Shown here one piece after another: positions 33,517 through 41,479 of a DNA stretch of 64,000 bases. The DNA is from Microbacterium oxydans. GTDB lineage: Bacteria > Actinomycetota > Actinomycetes > Actinomycetales > Microbacteriaceae. Position 1 is the stretch's first letter; each line of letters opens with the position of its first letter. The DNA lies in the NCBI RefSeq assembly GCF_026559675.1, contig NZ_CP092891.1:1488001-1552000 (forward strand), given 5' to 3'. The notes under the pieces were generated by a model that was not told the origin of the DNA, did no database searches, and saw only the letters and a list, made by a program, of their open reading frames with translations. The position numbers and the translations under genes were made by a program.

Positions 33517-34568
33517 CCCGCGCAACCCGCCTCGCGGCCGTCGCCGTGGCCGGCATCGCCGCGCTGACGCTGACCGCCTGCGGCACGACCGACGTCTCGG
33601 CCGGCAGCGACACCGCCGACGCCGTCGCGTCGCAGAGCTGCACCGACGACACCACGATGACGTCGACCGACCCGGTCTCGCTGACCGACAGCCTCGGCCG
33701 CACCGTCGAGCTCGACAAGCCGGCCGAGCGCGTGGTCGTGCTCGAGTGGCAGCAGACCGAGGACCTCCTCTCACTGTGCGTCACGCCCGTCGGAGCCGCC
33801 TCGATCGACGGCTACGAGACCTACGTGAGCGCCGAGAAGCTGCCGAAGGGTGTGGCCAACGTGGGCGAGCGCGGGGAACCCGACCTGGATGCGCTCTACG
33901 CGACCGACCCCGACCTCATCGTCATCGAGTCGTACAGCGCCGACGACGAGCTGATCAAGAAGCTCGAGGAGCGCGACGTCCCGGTCCTCGCCACGATCGG
34001 CGCCGACGGCTCGGGCCAGATCGACAACATGAAGAAGGTGTTCTCGCTGATCGGCGAGGCCACCGGCCGTACCGAGCGCGCCGACCAGGTGCTCGCGGAG
34101 TTCGACACGCACCTCGCCGACGCCAAGGAGAAGGTCGCCGACGCCGACCTCGCCACGACCGACTTCGTGTTCTTCGACGGCTGGATCGAGGGCGGCAACG
34201 TCGTCATCCGCCCCTACGGCAGCGGGGCGCTGTTCACGGAGCTCGGCGAGGAGCTGGGCCTCACCGGCGCCTGGACCGACGAGATCAACAAGTCCTACGG
34301 CAGCGGCGGCGTCGACCCGGCCTACGGCCTGGCGCAGACCGACATCGAGGGCCTGACCGCTGTCGGCGACGCGAACCTCATCTACTCGAACGACGGCACC
34401 CCCGACAGCTACGTCACCGAGCTCGCGAAGAGCTCGATCTGGACCTCGCTGCCCGCCGTGAAGGAGGGGCGCGCGTTCGAGTTCCCCCCGGGCGTCTGGG
34501 GTGCGGGTGGCCCGCGTTCGGGCGAGCAGGCGATCGACGCCTTCGTCGAGGTCATCGTCGGCAAGTGA
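33513..34568 (+). CDS. Iron-siderophore-binding lipoprotein (FecB/FhuD type)
   Basis: 351 residues with a lipoprotein signal peptide; the lipobox is LTLTAC with C23. The mature part is a type-3 periplasmic-binding fold with a long helix backbone: DSLGRTVELDKPAERVVVLEW, GEPDLDALYATDPDLIVIES and the C-terminal AIDAFVEVIVGK. It should bind ferric siderophore at the cell surface and pass it to the permease. It overlaps the ATPase gene by 4 bases and the permease gene by 4 bases (GTGA). Confidence 0.9.
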   Translation: MTRATRLAAVAVAGIAALTLTACGTTDVSAGSDTADAVASQSCTDDTTMTSTDPVSLTDSLGRTVELDKPAERVVVLEWQQTEDLLSLCVTPVGAASIDGYETYVSAEKLPKGVANVGERGEPDLDALYATDPDLIVIESYSADDELIKKLEERDVPVLATIGADGSGQIDNMKKVFSLIGEATGRTERADQVLAEFDTHLADAKEKVADADLATTDFVFFDGWIEGGNVVIRPYGSGALFTELGEELGLTGAWTDEINKSYGSGGVDPAYGLAQTDIEGLTAVGDANLIYSNDGTPDSYVTELAKSSIWTSLPAVKEGRAFEFPPGVWGAGGPRSGEQAIDAFVEVIVGK

Positions 34569-36694
34569 CCGCACCGACCGCTCCGCACGCCGTCGGCCGG
34601 CTTCCCGAGAACGGGGAGCCGGCCGACGGCGCGGTCGATGATCGCCGGGGGACGCTCGGAGGCATCGGCCTTCTCGTCGCGCTCCTCGCCGCGGTCGTCG
34701 TGGTCGGCCTCTGGCACCTGACGCAGGGGACCTCCGGCATCGGTGCCGCCGACCTGTGGCGCGCGCTGCTCGGCGACGACGTGGCTGTCGGCGGGGTGCC
34801 GGTCGCCGACGTGTTCACCGGGTCGCGCCTGCCTCGGCTCTTCGCCGGCATCGCGGTCGGATTCGCGCTCGGGGTCGCGGGCGCGCTGCTGCAGTCGATC
34901 ACGCGCAACGCCCTGGCCTCACCGGACACGCTCGCGGTGACCGCCGGCGCCTACTTCTCCCTCACCGCCGTCGCCGCCTTCGGGGTCGCCGTCCCGCTGT
35001 GGGCCTCGAGCGGTGTGGCGTTCGTCGGCGGTCTGCTGGCCGCCGCCCTCGTGCTCGGCCTGACCGGTCGAGCCGCCGGCACCACGACCACCCGTCTGAT
35101 CCTGGCGGGCTCCGCCATCGCGATGGCCCTCGACTCCGGCACCGCGATGCTGCTCATCCTGTTCAAGGAGAACACCACCGGGCTGTTCGCCTGGGGGAGC
35201 GGGTCGCTCGGCCAGCTGAACCTCGACGCCTCGGCCCGCGCCGCACCGCTGATCGTCGCCGTGCTGCTCGTGGCTCTGCTGCTGTCGCGGCGCCTCGACG
35301 TGCTCGGACTCGGCGAGGACACCGCGTCGTCCCTCGGTGTGCCCGTGCGCTCGACGCGCTCGATCGCGGTGCTCTGCGCCGTGCTGCTGACCAGCACCTC
35401 CGTGACCCTCGCCGGTCCCATCGCCTTCGTCGGCCTGGGCGCTCCGGTGCTCGCGCGACTCCTCGCCGCACGCGTGCCCGCGCTGCGGCGCCACATCTTC
35501 CTGGTGCCGGTCTCCGGCCTCCTGGGCGCCCTCCTCATCCTCCTCGCCGACGCCGTGCTGCGGGCGATCCTGGGCGCCGAAGGGGCCACCTCGATCCCCA
35601 CCGGCATCCCGACGGCCCTGCTCGGCGGCATCGTCATCATGATCCTCGCCCTGCGGATGCGCGATGCCGGGGCCTCGCGGGCGATCCGCACGGCACGCTC
35701 GACCCTGCGCACCCGGCGCCGTTTCGTCGTCGTGGCGGTCGTCGCGGTGGTGCTGCTGGCGGCGACCGTCGTGATCGGCATGCTCGCGGGCACGCTCTGG
35801 CTCCGGCTCGGCGACATCGGCCTGTGGCTGCAACAGGCGGCTCCCGACCTCGTGACTCGCGCCCTCGACGAACGCGGGCCTCGCGTCGCGGCCGCGGTCC
35901 TCGCCGGTGCCGCCCTCGCCCTCGCGGGTGTGGCCGTGCAGGGCACGGTGCGCAATCCGCTCGCCGAGCCCGGTCTGCTCGGCATCACGGCGGGCGCGGG
36001 ACTCGGTGCCGTCATCGTGGTGACGTCGAGCGTCGGCGGTGGGGCCCGCCCCGCCATCATCGCCATGGCCATCGTCGCCGGGCTGCTCACGTTCGCCCTG
36101 ATCACCCTGCTCGCCTGGCGGGGTGGGCTGCTGCCCGACCGGTTCGTGCTCGTCGGAATCGGCTGCGGCTATGCGATCAGCGCCGTGACGACGTTCCTGC
36201 TGCTGCGCTCCGACCCGTGGGAGACCCCGCGCATCCTCACCTGGCTGTCCGGCACGACCTACGGGCGCTCGCTCCCGGACGTGATGCCGGTGGCCGTCGT
36301 GCTCGTCATCGCCGTACCGCTGCTCTGGGGAATGCGTCGCCAGCTCGACCTGCTCGCGATCGACGAGGACACGCCCCGCATCCTCGGTGTCCCTCCCCAG
36401 CGTACCCGGCTCGGAGTGCTCGCCCTCGCCGCCGTGCTCGCGTCCGTCGCGGTGGTCGCGGTCGGCACCGTGGGGTTCGTCGGTCTCGTCGCCCCGCATC
36501 TCGCACGAACGCTCGTCGGTGCGCGGCACGGCAGGGTCATCCCGGTCGCGATGGTGCTGGGCGGACTGATGGTGCTCGTCGCCGACACGCTCGGTCGCAC
36601 CCTGATCGCGCCGTCGCAGCTGCCGGCCGGCCTCATGGTGGCGCTGGTCGGCGCCCCGTACTTCGTCTGGCTGCTCGGGCGGATGCGGGACTGA
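34565..36694 (+). CDS. Fused iron-siderophore ABC permease (two FecCD-type halves)
   Basis: 709 residues from a GTG start at 34565 overlapping the stop of the binding protein. The chain contains two complete FecCD permease units of roughly 330-350 residues each, joined near residue 375. Landmarks appear twice: RLPRLFAGIAVGFALGVAGA and RGPRVAAAVLAGAALALAGV, SITRNALASPDTL and GTVRNPLAEPGLL, and AGPIAFVGLGAPVLAR and VGFVGLVAPHLAR. Related systems usually have two separate genes; a fused form is known from FhuB. About 18-20 membrane helices are expected. With the ATPase and the lipoprotein it makes a complete importer. The gene ends 21 bases from the convergent nhaA gene. Confidence 0.9.
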   Translation: MTAPTAPHAVGRLPENGEPADGAVDDRRGTLGGIGLLVALLAAVVVVGLWHLTQGTSGIGAADLWRALLGDDVAVGGVPVADVFTGSRLPRLFAGIAVGFALGVAGALLQSITRNALASPDTLAVTAGAYFSLTAVAAFGVAVPLWASSGVAFVGGLLAAALVLGLTGRAAGTTTTRLILAGSAIAMALDSGTAMLLILFKENTTGLFAWGSGSLGQLNLDASARAAPLIVAVLLVALLLSRRLDVLGLGEDTASSLGVPVRSTRSIAVLCAVLLTSTSVTLAGPIAFVGLGAPVLARLLAARVPALRRHIFLVPVSGLLGALLILLADAVLRAILGAEGATSIPTGIPTALLGGIVIMILALRMRDAGASRAIRTARSTLRTRRRFVVVAVVAVVLLAATVVIGMLAGTLWLRLGDIGLWLQQAAPDLVTRALDERGPRVAAAVLAGAALALAGVAVQGTVRNPLAEPGLLGITAGAGLGAVIVVTSSVGGGARPAIIAMAIVAGLLTFALITLLAWRGGLLPDRFVLVGIGCGYAISAVTTFLLLRSDPWETPRILTWLSGTTYGRSLPDVMPVAVVLVIAVPLLWGMRRQLDLLAIDEDTPRILGVPPQRTRLGVLALAAVLASVAVVAVGTVGFVGLVAPHLARTLVGARHGRVIPVAMVLGGLMVLVADTLGRTLIAPSQLPAGLMVALVGAPYFVWLLGRMRD

Positions 36695-36715
36695 CCCGCA
36701 CCCGCCCCGGGTCGA

Positions 36716-37993
36716 TCACCCGGCGGAGGAGGACCTGCGCGCGCGGGCACTGCGGCAGGCGAGGACGATTCCTCCCAGCAGTGCGGCCACGAGCGATCCC
36801 ACGAGCACGCCGATCTTCACGTGCTCGTCCGCGACGGAGCTCGAGCCGTACGCGAGCTCGCCCACGAGCAGTGAGACCGTGAAGCCGATCCCCGCGAGGA
36901 ACGCCATGCCGGCCAGGTCGGGCCAGCGCAGGGTCTCATCCAGGCGCAGCGCCGGGACCCGGCTCAGCAGGAAGGTCGTGGCGAGGATGCCGATCGGCTT
37001 GCCGGCGACGAGCCCCACGACGATCCCGATCGTGATCGGATCGGCGAAAGCGGAGGCGAGGCCCGCCCATCCGCCGATCGTGACCCCGGCGGCGAAGAAC
37101 GCGAACACGGGGACCGCGAACAGTGTCGCCACGATGCTCCAGCGGTCGGCGAAGTGCGCAGCCATCCCGTCGTACACCGGTCGACCCCCGTCATCCGTGC
37201 CCGTGTGCACCCGGGCGCGCTCGGTCGCCGTGACGGGGACGACGAAGCCGAGCAGTACACCCGCGACGGTCGCGTGGATGCCGGACGCGTGGATGCACAC
37301 CCACACCGCGATCGCGAGGGGGAGGAGGAGCCACCAGGCCCGCACGCCCTTCGCCACCAGGGCGGCGAACCCGGCCAGCGGCAGCAGCGCGAGGATCAGC
37401 CACGGGAAGCTGATGGTGTCGGTGTAGAACGTCGCGATGATGGTGATCGCGATGAGGTCGTCGATGATCGCGAGCGTCAGCAGGAACACACGCAGGGCCG
37501 GCGGCAGGAACTTCCCGACCACGGCGATCACGGCCACGGCGAAGGCGATGTCGGTCGCGGTGGGGATGGCCCAGCCGCGCAGGGCATCCGCTCCGCTTCC
37601 GGCGTTGATCAGGACGAAGAGGAGCGCGGGCACGAGGACACCGCCGACGGCTGCCGCGATGGGCAGTGCCGCCCGGCGCGGATCGCGCAGGCGGCCGGCG
37701 ACGAACTCCTCCTTCAGCTCGAGGCCGACCACGAAGAAGAAGATCGCGAGCAGGCCGTCGGCCGCCCAGGCGCCGATGCTGAGTTCGAGGTGCAGCTCGG
37801 GGATGCCGAAGGTGAAGTCCCGGACGGATTCGTACCAGGAGGCGGCGGGACTGTTGGCGAGGATCAGGGCGGCGAGCGTCGCGCCGAGCAGGAGCGCGCC
37901 GCCGAGCGTGTCGCTGCGGGCGGTGGAGCGGATGCCGCGCCACAGTGCGTGCGGGGCGAGGGGGAAACGGGCAGGGGCAGGACTCGGGGACAC
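36716..37993 (-). CDS. nhaA: Na+/H+ antiporter NhaA
   Basis: 425 residues with GTG start at 37993 and GAGG upstream. The chain has the twelve-helix NhaA pattern. FVVGLELKEEFVAGRLRD, the Asp-bearing unwound helices IPTATDIAFAVAVIAVVG and LAIIDDLIAITIIATFYTD (the ion-binding Asp pair), and HASGIHATVAGVLLGFVVP are all in place. NhaA exports Na+ or Li+ in exchange for about two H+ and is used for pH and salt homeostasis. It has a Pro-rich N-terminus and an Arg/Ser C-terminal tail. It stands alone, converging with the siderophore permease gene and followed upstream by a 500-base region with few genes. Confidence 0.93.
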   Translation of the reverse strand: MSPSPAPARFPLAPHALWRGIRSTARSDTLGGALLLGATLAALILANSPAASWYESVRDFTFGIPELHLELSIGAWAADGLLAIFFFVVGLELKEEFVAGRLRDPRRAALPIAAAVGGVLVPALLFVLINAGSGADALRGWAIPTATDIAFAVAVIAVVGKFLPPALRVFLLTLAIIDDLIAITIIATFYTDTISFPWLILALLPLAGFAALVAKGVRAWWLLLPLAIAVWVCIHASGIHATVAGVLLGFVVPVTATERARVHTGTDDGGRPVYDGMAAHFADRWSIVATLFAVPVFAFFAAGVTIGGWAGLASAFADPITIGIVVGLVAGKPIGILATTFLLSRVPALRLDETLRWPDLAGMAFLAGIGFTVSLLVGELAYGSSSVADEHVKIGVLVGSLVAALLGGIVLACRSARARRSSSAG

Positions 37994-38506
37994 GGAAAGA
38001 CCTCACGCGAGAGAAGGGGTGAAGGGCGCAGAAGACCACCGCCCCGTTCGAGGCGTGGTCTAGTTCCGTGGCGGCGGGCAGCCGGCGATCTCGCCGTGCG
38101 AGAGCGTGCCCCACACGCTGGTCCACCCGTTCGTGCCCGGGTGCAGGACGACGCGCATCCACTCCCTCATCGGGGTCGCCGAGCGGAGACGGTGCGGGGC
38201 ACGCGTCGAGCCGGCGATGGAGAGGAGGGGCACCGGATCAGCCTATCCGGAGGCGCGGGGGACGGCCTCCCGCGACCACTAGTATCGATTTCCGGGCGGG
38301 CAGACTCGGGAAGCCTCCGCCACGGCGCTTCAGCAGCGCCGATCTTTGAACCGCAGGACAGCCCGACCTGCTCGCGATGAGCCGCGCCAACCCGAGAAGA
38401 GGCGACGCAGGATGATGCGTTCCCCGTCCATCGAGCATCCGCCGGTGCGCCCAGGAGCAGGTGCAGACACCCCGAACCGGCGCATGAGCGCGATGCGGAG
38501 GCACGG
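37994..38506. other. Sparse 513-base region between nhaA and the gene at 38507
   Basis: Besides the small minus-strand open frame at 38060-38233, I see no convincing gene here. A TAGTAT hexamer at 38280-38285 (plus strand) could be a -10 element, and ACTAGT is palindromic. The stretch 38330-38500 holds only scattered short frames. No terminator hairpin stands out. Confidence 0.4.
38060..38233 (-). CDS. Possible small leaderless gene, 57 residues, unknown
   Basis: An open frame from the GTG at 38233 to TAG at 38060. On the minus strand, TAGGCT ends exactly 6 bases before the GTG, the arrangement of leaderless actinobacterial genes. The peptide has two halves: an Arg/Pro-rich N-terminus and a Trp/Gly-rich end (MREWMRVVLHPGTNGWTSVW ... 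GEIAGCPPPRN). An ATG at 38170 would give 36 residues. I recognise no family. The support is the promoter spacing and position in an otherwise empty region. Confidence 0.35.
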   Translation of the reverse strand: MPLLSIAGSTRAPHRLRSATPMREWMRVVLHPGTNGWTSVWGTLSHGEIAGCPPPRN

Positions 38507-39562
38507 ATGAACGCGTATCCGCACCCGACCGGTCGGCCGCCCGCTCGGAAGCGGCAGGGCGCCCGTGTCGTCGTTCTCAACGTGCTCGCGCTCGTGGCCA
38601 TGTTCTGGATGATCTACGAAGTCCTCGGCCTCGGCGATGTCTTCGGCTACGCGGGGCTCTCGAACGATGACGTCGATCAGGAGCTGAACAGATCCGTGCT
38701 CGGAGCGCTCTTCGATCCGGTCGCCCTCGTCGTGACGACGGTGATTCTCGTCGGATCGATCGTGATCCATCTGATCGCGCGCACGACCACGACGAAGGTG
38801 AGCATGATCATCTCCATCGTGTTCTATGTGCTCTCGTTCTTCCGCGTCTCTCTGGTCGTCTCGATGATGCTCTCGGCGGCGGGAGCTTTCGGCTCCTCGA
38901 TCCAGAACGTGCCGGACGAACGCGTACCGACGGCGGAGGAGCTGGTGATCGAGGCACCGAAGCTCGCCGTGTACCGGGACTCGAACGGCACGCGGGTGAC
39001 CACCGCTCTCACCAACGCGACGGAAGAGCACTGGGAGTCCGCCACGGTCGCGGTCACCGTCCTGTCCGCCGAGGGCACCGTCTGCCGTCAGTATGAGGCC
39101 GAGGAAGCACGGCTCGCTCCGCAGGAACGGCGTGAGTTCGTGGGCGAGTTCCTCGATCCGGCCGTCATGTACTCCGATTCGTCCTGCGTCCCCGCGAGCG
39201 CGACGGTGACCGCGGTCGGTGTCGACGTGGACTCGCGCTCGGAGATCGACCCCGCAGAGTATCCGGGGGCCACGGTCACCCCGTCGTATGCCGCGCTCGC
39301 ACCGCGCGAGGAGCAGGGCATCGTCCCCGGTCGCATCGAGCTGTCGGTCGCGGGTGCGCTCACGCCCGAGTCGATGGAACTGCTGCGCAGCGACAGCAGT
39401 CTCGCGGCGGGCTTCGAGGTGGCCGATGCGCAGGGCGTGCGGCTGGCGTGGTGCTTCCGTCCCCTCGGGGTCGCAGCGGACGGCAGCTTCGTCACCCGCG
39501 GGTTCCACAGTCCGGTCGAAAGCGGTCTCTACATCAGGGCGATCCCGGTACCGGGCTGCTGA
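38507..39562 (+). CDS. Membrane protein with C-terminal extracytoplasmic domain, unknown function
   Basis: 351 residues, with GGAGGCACGG before the ATG. After a Pro/Arg-rich start come three membrane segments: about 22-45 (VVVLNVLALVAMFWMIYEVLG), 65-90 (FDPVALVVTTVILVGSIVIHL) and 97-125. Residues 130-351 form a beta-rich soluble domain with several Cys residues (VCRQYE, SSCVPASA, LAWCF, final GC), probably outside the cell and disulphide-linked. The conserved domain is not recognised. It is followed after 74 bases by the phosphoesterase gene in the same direction. Confidence 0.6.
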   Translation: MNAYPHPTGRPPARKRQGARVVVLNVLALVAMFWMIYEVLGLGDVFGYAGLSNDDVDQELNRSVLGALFDPVALVVTTVILVGSIVIHLIARTTTTKVSMIISIVFYVLSFFRVSLVVSMMLSAAGAFGSSIQNVPDERVPTAEELVIEAPKLAVYRDSNGTRVTTALTNATEEHWESATVAVTVLSAEGTVCRQYEAEEARLAPQERREFVGEFLDPAVMYSDSSCVPASATVTAVGVDVDSRSEIDPAEYPGATVTPSYAALAPREEQGIVPGRIELSVAGALTPESMELLRSDSSLAAGFEVADAQGVRLAWCFRPLGVAADGSFVTRGFHSPVESGLYIRAIPVPGC

Positions 39563-39636
39563 GTCGCGGCTCTCGTCCTCGGAATATCCGGCGGGATCCG
39601 GTGTTGTCACACAGTCCCGCCGGAAAAGGAGCGACC

Positions 39637-40413
39637 ATCGCCAGCATCTCTGCCGTTTCAGACATTCATGGACATCTGGAGGCGCTGCATGCGGCGCTGG
39701 ACATCGTCGACCTCGAGGGGAACCCCGATGCCTCCCTCGTGCTCCTCGGGGACTATGTCGATCGTGGGCGGGACTCCCGCGGTGTGCTCGAACTGGTTCG
39801 AGAGGTCGCCCAGCGCCACCCCGACCGGGTGACGGTGCTTCTCGGCAACCACGACTGCGGGCTGCTGGAGTGGCTCGACGCCGGCGATCCGGCCGACACC
39901 GATGACGAGGACCCGACGTGGATTCTGTCCGACGAAGGACTGACGACCGTTCGGTCGTTCGACTCCGAGAGCGTGATCCGCACGGTCGTCCATGACGAGA
40001 TCGACGCCGAGGTCAGCATGCGGCTCCGACGCGAGGTCTTGAAGCAGCACGCGGAACTCTTCTCCTGGCTCCGCCGCCGACCGCGTGTTCACGAGACCGA
40101 GGGTCAGATCTTCGTGCATGCCGGGATCGACGAGCTGGCGGGCGAGCACTGGCGCGCCGCCACGCCCGAGCACTGGCTGACGGAGAAGTACCCGGCGAGC
40201 CAGGGCCGGTTCCACAAGACGATCATCGCCGGACACGTCCGGACGGCTGAGCTGCACGCCGACGGCGACAACGCCGTCTATCACGACGGCGCCAGCCACT
40301 ACTACATCGACGCCGCCGTCGAAGTGACCGGGAAGCTGAACGTGCTGCGCTACGACGTCGAGAGCGACATGTACTCCTGGCAGATGACGCCGGTGCCCGC
40401 AGCGCGCCGCTGA
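39637..40413 (+). CDS. PPP-type metallophosphoesterase; likely ATC start codon
   Basis: 258 residues if translation begins at the ATC at 39637. The family core is complete: SDIHGHLEAL (about 8-17), GDYVDRGRDSRG, LLGNHDCGL, FVHAGID and IIAGHVRT. This is the PPP (calcineurin-like) fold of Ser/Thr phosphatases and symmetrical Ap4A hydrolases; the substrate is not known. Strong AAAAGGAG ends 5 bases before ATC, and the product would start ASISAVSDIHG, as expected for the family. The only nearby standard starts, GTG 39601 and TTG 39604, would add 11-12 residues and lack a ribosome binding site. Either ATC is used or this is an ATG-to-ATC change. The gene ends before a bidirectional terminator. Confidence 0.8.
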   Translation: MASISAVSDIHGHLEALHAALDIVDLEGNPDASLVLLGDYVDRGRDSRGVLELVREVAQRHPDRVTVLLGNHDCGLLEWLDAGDPADTDDEDPTWILSDEGLTTVRSFDSESVIRTVVHDEIDAEVSMRLRREVLKQHAELFSWLRRRPRVHETEGQIFVHAGIDELAGEHWRAATPEHWLTEKYPASQGRFHKTIIAGHVRTAELHADGDNAVYHDGASHYYIDAAVEVTGKLNVLRYDVESDMYSWQMTPVPAARR

Positions 40414-40442
40414 ATCGACGCCGCGCCCCGCGCCTCACACGA

Positions 40443-40474
40443 AGAAGACCCCGCCCAATCGGGCGGGGTCTTCT
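40443..40474. terminator. Bidirectional terminator between phosphoesterase gene and tRNA-Arg
   Basis: AGAAGACCCCGCCC (40443-40456) pairs perfectly with GGGCGGGGTCTTCT (40461-40474) around the loop AATC. It lies after the phosphoesterase gene on the plus strand and after the tRNA on the minus strand. Confidence 0.9.
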
Positions 40475-40481
40475 GTACGTG

Positions 40482-40554
40482 TGCCCCCGACAGGAGTCGA
40501 ACCTGCGACCTACGGTACCGGAAACCGGCGCTCTATCCACTGAGCTACGGAGGC
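40482..40554 (-). tRNA. tRNA-Arg (anticodon CCG)
   Basis: A 73-base tRNA on the minus strand. The acceptor arms GCCTCCG and CGGGGGC pair (one G-U), the D-arm is GCTC...GAGC, and the T-loop is GGTTCGAATCC. The anticodon loop TTCCGGT gives anticodon CCG, reading CGG arginine codons. The anticodon stem has one weak end pair. CCA is not encoded. It lies close to argS, which charges it. Confidence 0.95.
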
Positions 40555-40570
40555 GTACCGATCGACAATA

Positions 40571-41386
40571 TCACTCGTCGGGGGTGGTCTCCGACCCGCC
40601 GGCCTCGGTGACCGGCGCGGCGCGCAGCTCGTCGAGTGCGGCGGCGAGCTTCTCGGCCAGGTAGCGGTGTCCTTCCGTGGACGGATGCTTGCGCCCGAGG
40701 TCCACGTCGATCACGTCGAGATAGTTCTGCTCGGTGATCCAGTCCTGTGCGATGGGGGAGATGTACCACCAGCCGCGGGCTCCGGCGAGTTCGGCGAGGT
40801 CGGTGTCGATGCGGGCGGTCTCCGTGCCCACCGGGAGCTCGTGCGGTGCCGGCCCGAGCACGACGATCGTGGCGTCCGGGTACTTCGCGGCCAGCGCGTC
40901 CCAGGCGGCGGTCACGGCCGCGCGGTAGCCGGCGGCGCCCTGCGCGCGGTCGTTGATCGAGCCCTGGATGATGATGAGGTCGGGCGTGAGTGCAGGGTCG
41001 AGCGCGGCGATGCGCTCCCCGAACGTCGGACCGTCGATCCCGGGCTTGAGGTAGCCGCTGCCGCGGACGCCGTTCACGATGGTCTCGCCGTCGAGCAGCT
41101 CGGCAAGGACGTAGGCGTATCCGAGGGTCGGCGTGGTCGCGGCCGAGCCGTACGTCCACGAGTCTCCGAACACCAGCACGGTGGGGTGATCCGGCAGGGC
41201 GAGAGGTGCGGGCGCGATGGCTTCCGGTGCCGCGGCGGCTCCGTCGACAGGGGCGCCGACGGGTGCGGTGGAGGGCAGCGGAGTCCAGGGCCGCCACATG
41301 CCGAGAACGCCCGCCGCGACGGCCAGGAGCAGGGCGATGGCGACCCCTGCGGTGCGCAGTCGATGGCGGGTGGCGGCGGCCTTCAT
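40571..41386 (-). CDS. SGNH/GDSL-family hydrolase, membrane-anchored or secreted
   Basis: 271 residues from the ATG at 41386. A hydrophobic segment at about 10-30 (TAGVAIALLLAVAAGVLGMW) should be a signal anchor or signal peptide. A Pro/Ala-rich linker follows. The catalytic domain has block I VLVFGDSWTYGS (Ser nucleophile), block III GSINDR, and block V with the Asp-His pair near HPSTEGHRY. SGNH enzymes hydrolyse esters of lipids or polysaccharides; the substrate is unknown. It is divergent from argS (93 bases between starts) and its 3' end points to the tRNA gene. Confidence 0.85.
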   Translation of the reverse strand: MKAAATRHRLRTAGVAIALLLAVAAGVLGMWRPWTPLPSTAPVGAPVDGAAAAPEAIAPAPLALPDHPTVLVFGDSWTYGSAATTPTLGYAYVLAELLDGETIVNGVRGSGYLKPGIDGPTFGERIAALDPALTPDLIIIQGSINDRAQGAAGYRAAVTAAWDALAAKYPDATIVVLGPAPHELPVGTETARIDTDLAELAGARGWWYISPIAQDWITEQNYLDVIDVDLGRKHPSTEGHRYLAEKLAAALDELRAAPVTEAGGSETTPDE

Positions 41387-41479
41387 GGCATGAGAGTAGA
41401 TCACTGCGGGGCGAACGCAAATTCCGCGCGCCCGGCGTCGTCCGAGTGGGCCGTGCGACCCCCGTAAACTGGGGAGGTT

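Noticed and set aside
33020..34564. Extension of the fused permease frame upstream over the binding-protein gene
   Set aside because: The Arg/Pro-rich translation is a shadow of the ATPase and lipoprotein genes; the GTGA overlap at 34565 gives the natural start.
40482..40554. tRNA-Arg as integration site of a mobile element
   Set aside because: No integrase, no repeated tRNA end and only ordinary genes around it.
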